From: an uncultured Oscillospiraceae bacterium
GTDB taxonomy: Bacteria > Bacillota > Clostridia > Oscillospirales > Ruminococcaceae
Assembly: GCA_900547015.1 (NCBI GenBank)
Contig: URFD01000019.1
Coordinates: 1 to 18,577 of the forward strand
Direction of reading: 5' to 3'
Length of the DNA: 18,577 bases
Shown here in pieces: positions 1 to 6,883 of this stretch. Made by a program: the position numbers and the translations under genes. Every line of letters starts with the position of its first letter. Positions within the stretch are counted from its first letter, which is position 1. The notes under the pieces are model-generated. The model had not been told where the DNA came from and did not search any database. It saw only the letters and a program-made list of their open reading frames with translations.

Positions 1-38
1 CCTGCACCAATTTTGATTTGTGAGTTTTGTACAGCCCA

Positions 39-662
39 TCACGCTTCAAAGTAGTCGAAGCGCTCCTCCAAAATCTGCGGCACCACCAAGGCTGCGCTCA
101 GCTCGGTGACCTCCTTGAGGAAGGCCTCCACCTCGGTCTGCTTAAATAAAATCTTCATCTGCACCAGTGCGCCAAAATCCGATTCCTCCACCCGACAGAC
201 ATACTTTGGCAGAAGGTAGTTGATTTTCCCGTAAAACGAGTAATCGAACTCCATTCCCAGCAGGACGCAGGTTGTCATCAGCTTGCGGCTGGCTGCATCC
301 ACTGCAATCTTTGCCCCGTGGGAATAGGCGCGCACCAGTCCTCCAGCACCCAGCAGGATGCCGCCGAAATACCGTGTGACCACCACCGCCACATCCACAA
401 GCCCTTCTTTTTCCAAGCAGTCCAGCATCGGCACACCGGCAGTTCCCTGCGGTTCTCCGTCGTCCGAATAGCGCTTGACGCCGTTTTTCAGCACATAGGC
501 ATAGGTGTTGTGCGTTGCGTCCCGGTGTTGGTGCTTGATCTGAGCAATAAAATCCAGCGCCTCCTCCTCGGTTTCCACCGGTGCAATCGCGCCGATAAAT
601 CGGGACTTGCGCTCCACAAATTCATCCTCTGCCCTGTCCAGAATGGTCGTATATTCCTGCAT
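39..662 (-). CDS. yigZ: YigZ/IMPACT family protein (UPF0029)
   Basis: The product is 207 residues and belongs to the YigZ/IMPACT family, whose eukaryotic members modulate the Gcn2 translation-stress kinase; the bacterial role is not settled. Family hallmarks are visible: SRFIG near residue 20, DATHNTYAYV, YSDDGEPQGTAG near residue 70, and VVVTRYFGGILLGAGGLVRA near residue 95, followed by the small C-terminal UPF0029-like domain. I chose the ATG at 662 because GGAGGGAAGAACG sits directly before it. A longer frame from 737 would overlap the upstream rpmE terminator and adds residues unlike the family. It lies downstream of rpmE on the same strand. I see no clear promoter, so it may depend on readthrough. 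Family assignment is confident; function is not. Confidence 0.93.
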   Translation of the reverse strand: MQEYTTILDRAEDEFVERKSRFIGAIAPVETEEEALDFIAQIKHQHRDATHNTYAYVLKNGVKRYSDDGEPQGTAGVPMLDCLEKEGLVDVAVVVTRYFGGILLGAGGLVRAYSHGAKIAVDAASRKLMTTCVLLGMEFDYSFYGKINYLLPKYVCRVEESDFGALVQMKILFKQTEVEAFLKEVTELSAALVVPQILEERFDYFEA

Positions 663-712
663 CGTTCTTCCCTCCGCCGCACATCGATATTCTGTCCGAA
701 CCCCATATCGGG

Positions 713-765
713 ATAAAAAAGCAAAAAGGCAATGCACCAGTATCTTTCATCTGACGCATTGCCTT
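713..765 (-). terminator. Intrinsic terminator after rpmE
   Basis: On the minus strand the 10-bp arms AAGGCAATGC (765-756 partner) and GCATTGCCTT (735-726) enclose a 20-nt loop and are followed by a T-rich run through about 715. It begins 21 bases after the rpmE stop codon and precedes the yigZ start by about 50 bases, so it should end most rpmE transcripts. Confidence 0.85.
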
Positions 766-785
766 GCTCTGTTTGTAGTCTGAAC

Positions 786-989
786 CTATTTGGTGAGACC
801 GAAACGTTTGTTGAAACGATCTACACGACCGCCGGTATCAACCAGTTTCTGTCTGCCTGTGAAGAAAGGATGACACTTTGAACAAATTTCAACGCGCAGA
901 TCCTTTTTTGTAGAACGAGTCTCAAATTCTGCACCACATGCACATTTGACAACTGTTGGCTCATACTTTGGATGGATTCCCTGTTTCAT
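786..989 (-). CDS. rpmE: 50S ribosomal protein L31, zinc-binding (C+) form
   Basis: This 67-residue protein of the large ribosomal subunit is recognisable from its start (MKQGIHPKYEP) and from CHPFFTGRQKLVDTGGRVDRF near the C terminus. Cysteines 16, 18, 36 and 39 (CAC...CSKC) make the zinc site, so this is the C+ paralogue normally used under zinc-replete conditions rather than the zinc-free RpmE2 type. The start is supported by GAGGTGA about ten bases upstream of the ATG. It is transcribed divergently from the GntR/ABC cassette and ends at its own intrinsic terminator. I could not place a convincing -35 element; a TATGAT-like -10 lies about 30 bases upstream of the start. Confidence 0.97.
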   Translation of the reverse strand: MKQGIHPKYEPTVVKCACGAEFETRSTKKDLRVEICSKCHPFFTGRQKLVDTGGRVDRFNKRFGLTK

Positions 990-1048
990 CTTAGCTAGTC
1001 ACCTCTTTCTGAAAATCATAAGATAACAAAATACATACTACCATACTG

Positions 1049-1095
1049 CCGCAAAAAATGCAAGATGTTTTTTGCGGTATTTTTTTAATTTTTCC
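1049..1095 (+). terminator. Plus-strand hairpin with T-tract in the divergent rpmE/gntR gap
   Basis: A perfect 10-bp stem (CCGCAAAAAA at 1049-1058, TTTTTTGCGG at 1068-1077) with a 9-base loop is followed by a long T-rich run on the plus strand. It has the form of a rho-independent terminator pointing right, yet no plus-strand gene precedes it: rpmE to its left runs the other way. It may insulate gntR from antisense transcription or end a short unannotated RNA. The rest of the 308-base gap (990-1297) holds only the rpmE upstream region and the gntR promoter. Confidence 0.6.
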
Positions 1096-1210
1096 CCAGA
1101 TTTTTCGCATAGCTCTGCCATATTCCGGTTTTCCCGATGCTTTCAACGGCTTATCCACAAAAATTTCATTCCACCGCTTTCGTCTGATACTTTTATTTTT
1201 GTCAGACCTC

Positions 1211-1239
1211 TTGACAGCAACCCGTCCCTTTGATATCCT
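1211..1239 (+). promoter_or_regulatory. Sigma-A promoter of the gntR-ABC cassette
   Basis: TTGACA at 1211-1216 (consensus -35) is separated by exactly 17 bases from TATCCT at 1234-1239. Transcription would start near 1246, about 50 bases before the gntR ATG, inside the candidate operator. Confidence 0.75.
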
Positions 1240-1243
1240 ATAA

Positions 1244-1266
1244 GTGTATTAATAAAACTAGTACAC
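1244..1266 (+). promoter_or_regulatory. Candidate GntR (YtrA-type) operator
   Basis: The inverted repeat GTGTA (1244-1248) and TACAC (1262-1266), with a 13-base AT-rich centre, covers the expected transcription start just downstream of the -10 element. YtrA-family repressors commonly autoregulate by binding inverted repeats at their own promoter. The site is inferred from position and symmetry only. Confidence 0.4.
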
Positions 1267-1297
1267 ATAATACAGATAAAAACGAGGAGGAAACCCC

Positions 1298-1684
1298 ATG
1301 ATCAAGCTGGACCTGCAAAGCAGGGTCCCCTTATATGAACAGCTGCAAGAGCAGATCATCCGCCTCTCGCTGATGGGGGTTTTGGAGGCAAACGAGCAGT
1401 TGCCCTCGGTCCGCTCTCTGGCGCGCGAGGTCGGCGTCAATCCCAACACCGTCGCCAAGGCCTATCAGGAATTGGAGCGTCAGGGCATCATCTACACCAT
1501 TTCGGGGCGCGGCAGCTTTGTCAGCCCCAATGTCCTCTCGCTGCAATCGCCCCGTCAGGCGGCGCTCGACGAGGTATTCGAAGCTCTGGACAAAGCTTTG
1601 TCCCGTGGTATTGCGCCCGAAGAGGTGCTGGAACAAGTCAAGCTCCATCTGAACAACCACAGCCAAAGGAGGGAAACTCTATGA
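1298..1684 (+). CDS. GntR-family transcriptional regulator, YtrA subfamily
   Basis: The protein has 128 residues. The N-terminal winged helix-turn-helix (about residues 10-77) shows the pattern PLYEQLQEQI, LPSVRSLAREVGVNPNTVAKAY and GRGSFV typical of GntR. It is followed by a tail of only about 50 residues, which fits the YtrA subfamily, whose members have a short dimerisation segment rather than a full ligand domain. It is probably a repressor of this ABC cassette and of itself. The start is set by GAGGAGG eight bases before the ATG. Its stop codon overlaps the start of the next gene as ATGA, so the two are translationally coupled. In known cassettes of this type the inducer is often cell-envelope stress or an antibiotic; nothing here identifies it. 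Confidence 0.92.
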   Translation: MIKLDLQSRVPLYEQLQEQIIRLSLMGVLEANEQLPSVRSLAREVGVNPNTVAKAYQELERQGIIYTISGRGSFVSPNVLSLQSPRQAALDEVFEALDKALSRGIAPEEVLEQVKLHLNNHSQRRETL

Positions 1685-2583
1685 TTCAGGCAGACCAACT
1701 CACCAAGCGTTTCGACAACATCACCGCCCTCAACTCTCTGACCACCACCATCGAGGAGGGCAGCATCTACGGATTGGTCGGCTCAAACGGCGCCGGCAAA
1801 TCCACCTTTCTGCGCCTGATGGCAGGCATCTACCGTCCCAGCGAGGGCAGTCTCAGCATCAACGGCCAGCCCATCTATGAAAATACCGCCATCAAACAGG
1901 ACATCTTCTTCATCCCGGACGAAATCTATCAGATGCCGGGGGCTTCGATGGACTCCCTTGCCAAAATCTATTCCACCGTCTATCCCAACTGGTCCTCCCG
2001 CCGCTACACCGAGATGGTCAACCGCTTCCCCATCTCTCCCGAGCGCAGGCTGGCTGCCTGCTCCAAAGGGATGCGCCGCCAGATTGCCCTGATTCTCGCT
2101 CTGAGCTGTATGCCCAAGTACCTGCTGCTCGACGAGGCGTTCGACGGTCTGGACCCGGTCATTCGGGTGGCAGTGCGAAAAATCATCGCAGACGATATTA
2201 TGCAGCGCGGCACCACCGTGCTGATTGCCTCCCACAATCTGCGGGAGCTGGAGGATTTGTGCGACCAAGTCGGACTGCTGCACGATGGCAAGATTCTGTT
2301 CCAGCGGGAGCTGAGCCAGCTGCGCAGCGGCTTTGCCAAGGTTCAGTTTGCCGCCCGCCCTCTGCCCGAGCGCTCTGTCTTTGAAGCTCTGCTGGATGTG
2401 GTGTCGCTAAAATCCAGCGGCTGCGTCGCCGAAATCATCGCGCGCGGCCACCCGGAGCAGGTTCGCAAAACGCTCCAAATCCTGAATCCTCTGCTGTGCG
2501 AAAGCGTTCCGCTGACCTTGGAGGAAATTTTTATCACAGAAATGGAGGCTGTCGGCTATGACTTCAACAACGTCCTCTTCTAG
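1681..2583 (+). CDS. ABC transporter ATP-binding protein of the GntR cassette
   Basis: The protein has 300 residues. An ABC ATPase domain fills roughly residues 1-215: Walker A GSNGAGKST (34-42), Walker B YLLLDEAFDGLDP, and an H-loop histidine in ASHNLREL. The signature motif is CSKGM rather than LSGGQ, a variant common in YtrB/BcrA-like exporters of Bacillota. The remaining 85 or so residues form a C-terminal accessory region. It should power the membrane protein encoded immediately downstream, whose reading frame begins 26 bases before this gene's stop. The start overlaps the gntR stop codon. The transported substrate is unknown; export or envelope-stress functions are typical of the family. 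Confidence 0.93.
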   Translation: MIQADQLTKRFDNITALNSLTTTIEEGSIYGLVGSNGAGKSTFLRLMAGIYRPSEGSLSINGQPIYENTAIKQDIFFIPDEIYQMPGASMDSLAKIYSTVYPNWSSRRYTEMVNRFPISPERRLAACSKGMRRQIALILALSCMPKYLLLDEAFDGLDPVIRVAVRKIIADDIMQRGTTVLIASHNLRELEDLCDQVGLLHDGKILFQRELSQLRSGFAKVQFAARPLPERSVFEALLDVVSLKSSGCVAEIIARGHPEQVRKTLQILNPLLCESVPLTLEEIFITEMEAVGYDFNNVLF

Positions 2584-4978
2584 CTCTGCCCGCCGTCCGT
2601 CCGGCAGGTGGTTCGACCACCAGTTTTTCCAGCTGTATAGCACCGCCCTGCGGCAGAACCTCATCCCGATGGGGATGTACCAGATTGTCCTGCTGCTCAT
2701 CACCGTGCTGCCCGATTACTCCTATGCCTCTCAGATGGACCTGAGCATCATGACCTTAGACAGCCTGCACCCGCGCGTGACCTCCTTTTCCTTCTGCGCT
2801 CTGGGCATCGTGGTGCCGGTCATGCTGGCAGCCATGCTGTTCCACTATCTGCACAACCGCCTCTCGGTGGATTTTTACCACGGGATGCCGGTCTCTCGTG
2901 ACCGCCTTTTCTTCTCCCGCTACCTTGCCGGACTCACCTTTCTGCTTCCGCCTCTGCTGGTTTGCAAGGTGCTGTCCCTCTCAATCCAGCTGTTTTTCTT
3001 CCGACCTCTGATTGCCCCGACCCTTCTGCTGTTCATCCACCTGCAAGACCTGCTGTTCTGGGCAGTGCTGTACAGCGCCGTCTTTACCATCTCCTGCATG
3101 GTGGCGGTCACCTCCTCCAACGTCATCGAGAGCATCCTCTATGCCGCCGCCCTCAACGGCGCCGGCTCGGTGATTCTGCTCATGATGAGCATCTTCTATC
3201 AATCCCTCTACGGCTCCTCCTATTACAATATTTCTTTGCCTGCCAGCCTGCTTTCTCCCTATGCCATGATGGCTTACTATGCGGACCGCTGCTCCTATGT
3301 CCTGTTTCCGGACGATAACCATTGGCTGGTCGGGATGCTGATTTGGCTGGTTTTGGGCGCCGCTGCTCTGATGCTTGCGCTTCACCTCTACCGCCGCTTC
3401 CACAGCGAGTGGGCGCAGCAGTGGGGCAGACAGACCATCTTCACCCAAATCATGAAGATTCTGGCCGGAATGCTGATGATGTTTCTCATCTTTTCTCTCC
3501 ACTTCTTCGACAATCAGGTGGTCAACGCTCTGGTGGGCTGTCTGGTGGGCGCTCCGCTCGGCTTCCTGCTGGTGGAGGGCGTCACCGGAAAAGGCTATAC
3601 CAAGCTGCGCAGCAACGGACGCAGCATCGCGGTCCTGATGGTGCTGTGCCTGATCATTCCTGTCTTTTTTGCCACCGACGGCTTCGGTCAGGTCGAGCGG
3701 ATTCCGCCCGAGGACAAGATTAAGCAGGTCTCCTTCCGCATGGCAACCGGCTCCGGACGCTATTCCTCCTACAGCTGGGTAGACTCCCACGGGAGCTGGC
3801 ACGATAACTTCGCCGTCACCTCAAATTCCATGACCTCCCAGCACGCGAAGGAGCTGATTCGGGAGCTTCACCAGCACGGATTGCAGCTTCGGGATTATTC
3901 CGGTCAGACCTCCTCGACCTATGAAATCACCTATTCTCTGAAATCGGGCGGTCACCAGATCAGCCGCCGCTATCCCATCAGTGCCTCTGAGCTTCCACTG
4001 ATCGAGCAAATCTTCTGCGAACCGGAGATGATTCGCAGTAACGAGCCGGTCTTTTTCTATCAGCCCGAGCTGCTCGAGCAGGTGACCCTGTACGACCACA
4101 TTGGCAGCCGTATCGGAACGGTCAGCTCCGACCAATACGAAGCCCTGCTCGAAGCTCTGCGCGAGGACCTGCTGACCATGACCGCCGACCGCCTCAATGA
4201 CTACTCCGCCGACCCGTTCTGCGGCTATCTCTCCTTGGATGTCAAGAACTACGACGAAAGCCTTCAGCAAAATCTTGAGCTGCGCGACCAGCTGACCAAA
4301 CTGCCCTACGGCAGCTCCAACCTGATTCTGCGCTCCTCCTACCGGAACACGCTGAGCCTTTTGGAATCGTTTGGACTGAGCTTTGACCAGCCCTCTGCTC
4401 CGATTCAAGCTCTGGTCATCACCATGCCGAGGATGCAGGACCTTGATCTGGACCCTTCGCTTTCCCTGTACGGCAGTTTGGATTCCTACCCCGAGCTGCT
4501 CGAGCGCACCAATCTCCAATGGGCCATCGAGGACCCCGAGCTGATTCAGCAGATTCTGGCGGCCTCCTCTCCCAACCGCACCTCGATGAGCTGCAACCGC
4601 CTCTATCTGAAAATGGACTCCCAGCAGTCGCCGGTGCGCGGTGCGCTGTTTATCGAGAATCGCCTCCTGCTGTCGATTCTCAAGGACAGCAAGCTCCAAC
4701 TGCCCTACCTGCTTTCCCCGTTTGAATACTGCAACGATGTCTACCAGCTGTTGAACCCCGACCCTTATATCGACCGCCCCTATGAGCTAAGCTCCGAGCA
4801 GGCCATGCAGATGCTCTTCGACCTTTCCGAAAATGTCAGCGTCGCAGAATTTGCCCGTCGCAACAGTCTGGACTGGTTCACCGGCAAAACCCCCGAACAG
4901 CTGGATGCGATGGAGCGCACCGCACTGTGCTCCTCGAACGGCACCCTCATCTTTTACTGCTCTCTGATGGAATACTGA
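2558..4978 (+). CDS. Large ABC permease with C-terminal extracytoplasmic domain
   Basis: The protein has 806 residues. The first half, up to about residue 375, contains around eight or nine hydrophobic segments, for example IVLLLITVLP near 45, LGIVVPVMLAAMLF near 85, YLAGLTFLLPPLLV, ILYAAALNGAGSVILLMM, and a final one at IAVLMVLCLIIPVFF. The second half, of more than 400 residues, is soluble-looking and probably outside the membrane. This architecture fits the permeases found beside YtrA-type regulators, some of which carry a domain I recall as DUF6449; that name should be verified. The ATG at 2558 has GGAGG about nine bases upstream and overlaps the ATPase gene by 26 bases. The gene closes the operon and is followed by a strong terminator. 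Substrate unknown. Confidence 0.88.
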   Translation: MTSTTSSSSSARRPSGRWFDHQFFQLYSTALRQNLIPMGMYQIVLLLITVLPDYSYASQMDLSIMTLDSLHPRVTSFSFCALGIVVPVMLAAMLFHYLHNRLSVDFYHGMPVSRDRLFFSRYLAGLTFLLPPLLVCKVLSLSIQLFFFRPLIAPTLLLFIHLQDLLFWAVLYSAVFTISCMVAVTSSNVIESILYAAALNGAGSVILLMMSIFYQSLYGSSYYNISLPASLLSPYAMMAYYADRCSYVLFPDDNHWLVGMLIWLVLGAAALMLALHLYRRFHSEWAQQWGRQTIFTQIMKILAGMLMMFLIFSLHFFDNQVVNALVGCLVGAPLGFLLVEGVTGKGYTKLRSNGRSIAVLMVLCLIIPVFFATDGFGQVERIPPEDKIKQVSFRMATGSGRYSSYSWVDSHGSWHDNFAVTSNSMTSQHAKELIRELHQHGLQLRDYSGQTSSTYEITYSLKSGGHQISRRYPISASELPLIEQIFCEPEMIRSNEPVFFYQPELLEQVTLYDHIGSRIGTVSSDQYEALLEALREDLLTMTADRLNDYSADPFCGYLSLDVKNYDESLQQNLELRDQLTKLPYGSSNLILRSSYRNTLSLLESFGLSFDQPSAPIQALVITMPRMQDLDLDPSLSLYGSLDSYPELLERTNLQWAIEDPELIQQILAASSPNRTSMSCNRLYLKMDSQQSPVRGALFIENRLLLSILKDSKLQLPYLLSPFEYCNDVYQLLNPDPYIDRPYELSSEQAMQMLFDLSENVSVAEFARRNSLDWFTGKTPEQLDAMERTALCSSNGTLIFYCSLMEY

Positions 4979-5004
4979 TTCTTTTCCTCTTTCCTTGCCA
5001 AAGC

Positions 5005-5041
5005 AAAAAACGGTTCGATGTTTTTCATCGAACCGTTTTTT
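5005..5041. terminator. Bidirectional intrinsic terminator between convergent genes
   Basis: The arms AAAAACGGTTCGATG (5006-5020) and CATCGAACCGTTTTT (5026-5040) form a 15-bp perfect stem with a five-T loop, with A and T runs on both flanks. It lies between the permease stop at 4978 and the dehydrogenase stop at 5060, and can serve both strands. Confidence 0.92.
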
Positions 5042-5059
5042 CTGTCTTATTTTCTTTTC

Positions 5060-5806
5060 CTAGCTTCTGGCAGCGCCGTCTACCGAAAGGATTTCTCCGG
5101 TGATATAGCTTGCCATATCGCTTGCGAGGAAGAGGAAGGCATTGGCAACATCCTCCGGCTCACCGATTCGGCGCAGCGGGATGGTTGCAATCAGCGGCTG
5201 AATCATCTGCTCCGGCAGAGCCGCTACCATGTCGGTACGGGTGACACCCGGAGCAACGCCGTTGACACGGATATTGCTTGGGCCCAGCTCTCGTGCCAGC
5301 GAGAGGGTCATACCGTTGACCGCAAACTTGCTGGTCGGATAGCCGACACCGGATTTCTGACCCGAGATGCTGACCATCGAGCTGGTGTTCAGGATGACAC
5401 CGCCGCCCTGTGTGCGCATGATTTTAACCGCAGGCTGGATGGCGTTGAACAGTGCGTTGACGTTCAGGTTCATGATGCCCGCAAAATCCTCCGGCTGATA
5501 ATCCTCCAGCTTGGTGCTCTGGGAAATGCCGGCATTGTTAACTAGAATGTCCAGTCTGCCGTACTTCTCGCCGACCTTTGCGATGGCATCTGCCATCTCG
5601 TCTGCATCGGTCAGGTTCGGCCACATTCCCTCTACCACCCAATCCGGATTTTCTTCCTTCAGGGACTGGACCGCCTTGTCAACCGACTCCTCCTTCGAGC
5701 CGAACAGCACGACCTTTGCCCCGTTTTTCAGATATTTCTTGACAACGGCATAGCCGATTCCTCTGGTACCGCCGGTTACCACCGCAACCTTGTCCTGTAA
5801 CAGCAT
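5060..5806 (-). CDS. Short-chain dehydrogenase/reductase, BaiA/FabG-like
   Basis: A 248-residue classical SDR, a cytoplasmic NAD(P)-dependent oxidoreductase. Visible parts are the cofactor glycine motif TGGTRGIG (11-18), NNAG (90-93), catalytic N115, S143, Y156 and K160 (YPTSK), and the C-terminal FLFLASDMASYITG region. The N terminus (QDKVAVVTGGTRGIG), NGAKVVLFG, SGVGYPTSK and the ending LSVDGA recall BaiA 3-alpha-hydroxysteroid dehydrogenases of bile-acid-converting Clostridia more than housekeeping FabG. I have no alignment score. BaiA has been reported to use a glutamate (E42) that disfavours NADP; the matching position here appears to be S41, so NADPH use is possible. It stands alone, not beside fatty-acid genes. 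The start has AAGGAGGAAGCAG upstream. Substrate unknown. Confidence 0.85.
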   Translation of the reverse strand: MLLQDKVAVVTGGTRGIGYAVVKKYLKNGAKVVLFGSKEESVDKAVQSLKEENPDWVVEGMWPNLTDADEMADAIAKVGEKYGRLDILVNNAGISQSTKLEDYQPEDFAGIMNLNVNALFNAIQPAVKIMRTQGGGVILNTSSMVSISGQKSGVGYPTSKFAVNGMTLSLARELGPSNIRVNGVAPGVTRTDMVAALPEQMIQPLIATIPLRRIGEPEDVANAFLFLASDMASYITGEILSVDGAARS

Positions 5807-5861
5807 AATACTGCTTCCTCCTTCAAATCAGCCCGCAGGCTTTTGTTATACTTTTAACTAT

Positions 5862-5890
5862 ATAATACACGAATACCAATTTTTCGTCAA
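5862..5890 (-). promoter_or_regulatory. Sigma-A promoter of the SDR gene
   Basis: On the minus strand TTGACG (5890-5885) and TATTAT (5867-5862) are separated by 17 bases, about 55 bases upstream of the SDR start codon. Confidence 0.7.
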
Positions 5891-5943
5891 TAAGAGAAGG
5901 CACATTTTTCTGTTTTGCACAAAACCTTTCTATAAAACAGGGC

Positions 5944-5983
5944 AAAAAGGAAATCCCTTCTGCTATTCCACAGAAGGGATTTC
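5944..5983 (-). terminator. Intrinsic terminator overlapping the end of the AIM24 gene
   Basis: The 13-bp arms GAAATCCCTTCTG and CAGAAGGGATTTC (5983-5971 pairing with 5962-5950) are followed on the minus strand by C and five T. The upstream arm lies in the last codons of the AIM24-family gene and the stop codon is in the loop. Confidence 0.85.
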
Positions 5984-6775
5984 TTCATCATCACGATAAT
6001 CTGTATACTCAATGTCATGGGTAACCGGCGCCAACAGCACCCTTCCGGTGCCGCGGTACACATTGACCAACCCCTCGCCCGAAGCTGCCGAGCCAACCAG
6101 CGTCTTGCCGGAGCGCCTTACCGTAAAGTCCAGACTGCCGCTCCATGCAATCGCCATATTGCCGTCCACCTTGAGCACATCATCTTGGAGAACCACCTCG
6201 ATAAGCTCCTCACCCGGAACCGGAGATTCCAGACAGAGGACGCCGCTGCCGACAATTCCCAGATTGAACAGGCCAGAACCGCCTGCTACGGTCGATGACA
6301 GGTTGGAGCGCATGACCGCCTTGTGCCGAAGTCTGGCATCGCAGGCCAAAAACAGCCCGTCATCCAACACAATCGAGCCGTTCCAGTCGTCCAGATTCAG
6401 CAGGATGACATGGCGGTAGGTCGGCTCCAGCACCAGCGTGCCGTTGCCGGTGTACTCCGGCTTGATGGTCGTCTCACCGGTCACCTTGCCGCGAATCGTT
6501 TTTCCAAAAAAATCTCCCACGCCCTTGATTCCGGTGGTCGCATTGACGTTGCCCGCCATCCACTGCATGGCGCCCCGCTGGACGGTGATGTTTGCCTTGC
6601 TCACATCGCAGATGACCTGACGCTTGCGGATGTTCATCTGGTTGCAGTAGTACGCTGTCATGGCATCCTCGGAGGAAACGCTCAGGTCGCGCAGATACTC
6701 GACCACCGTAAAGGGCCCCATCTCATTGACGATGCGGATGTTGTCGTTGTTTAAAAAATTTAAAATCTGATACAT
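5963..6775 (-). CDS. AIM24 family protein
   Basis: The protein has 270 residues and a beta-rich, glycine-spaced sequence typical of the AIM24 (TIGR00266-like) family. Segments such as ITVQRGAMQWMAGNV, GKTIRGKVTGETTIKPEYTG, GTLVLEPTYRHVILLNLD, LFNLGIVGSGVLCLESP and MAIAWSGSLDFTV match the family pattern of repeated strands. There is no signal peptide or membrane segment, so it is probably cytoplasmic. The yeast namesake is a mitochondrial inner-membrane protein; the bacterial function is unknown. The start ATG at 6775 is preceded by GGGGAGG about nine bases upstream. It has its own promoter in the gap after the DUF2284 gene and a terminator folded into its 3' end, so it looks monocistronic, although no terminator separates it from the corrinoid operon upstream. 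Confidence 0.88.
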   Translation of the reverse strand: MYQILNFLNNDNIRIVNEMGPFTVVEYLRDLSVSSEDAMTAYYCNQMNIRKRQVICDVSKANITVQRGAMQWMAGNVNATTGIKGVGDFFGKTIRGKVTGETTIKPEYTGNGTLVLEPTYRHVILLNLDDWNGSIVLDDGLFLACDARLRHKAVMRSNLSSTVAGGSGLFNLGIVGSGVLCLESPVPGEELIEVVLQDDVLKVDGNMAIAWSGSLDFTVRRSGKTLVGSAASGEGLVNVYRGTGRVLLAPVTHDIEYTDYRDDEEIPSVE

Positions 6776-6847
6776 ACACTCTTGCCTCCCCGATTACTGG
6801 ACAGCGCCTGCCGGCTTCCCTGATATTTGGGGGTAATCTCCCTTTTC

Positions 6848-6876
6848 AGTATACCAGCCTTTGCCCGGAAAGACAA
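6848..6876 (-). promoter_or_regulatory. Sigma-A promoter of the AIM24-family gene
   Basis: On the minus strand TTGTCT (6876-6871) and TATACT (6853-6848) are separated by 17 bases. It lies in the 108-base gap between the DUF2284 stop (6884) and the AIM24 start (6775). Confidence 0.65.
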
Positions 6877-6883
6877 CCAGCAA

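Noticed and set aside
1..38. Terminator or gene fragment left of yigZ
   Set aside because: No hairpin, T-run or coding frame with support is visible in these bases.
1058..1243. 61-codon plus-strand frame in the rpmE/gntR gap
   Set aside because: It begins inside a terminator hairpin, lacks a ribosome binding site and covers the gntR promoter.
2981..4699. Long minus-strand open frames (2981-3802 and 3821-4699) opposite the permease
   Set aside because: They are histidine/glutamine-rich shadows of the permease gene without start signals or recognisable domains.
5060..5806. Housekeeping FabG of fatty-acid synthesis
   Set aside because: There are no neighbouring fab or acp genes, and the sequence pattern recalls BaiA-type dehydrogenases; not fully excluded.
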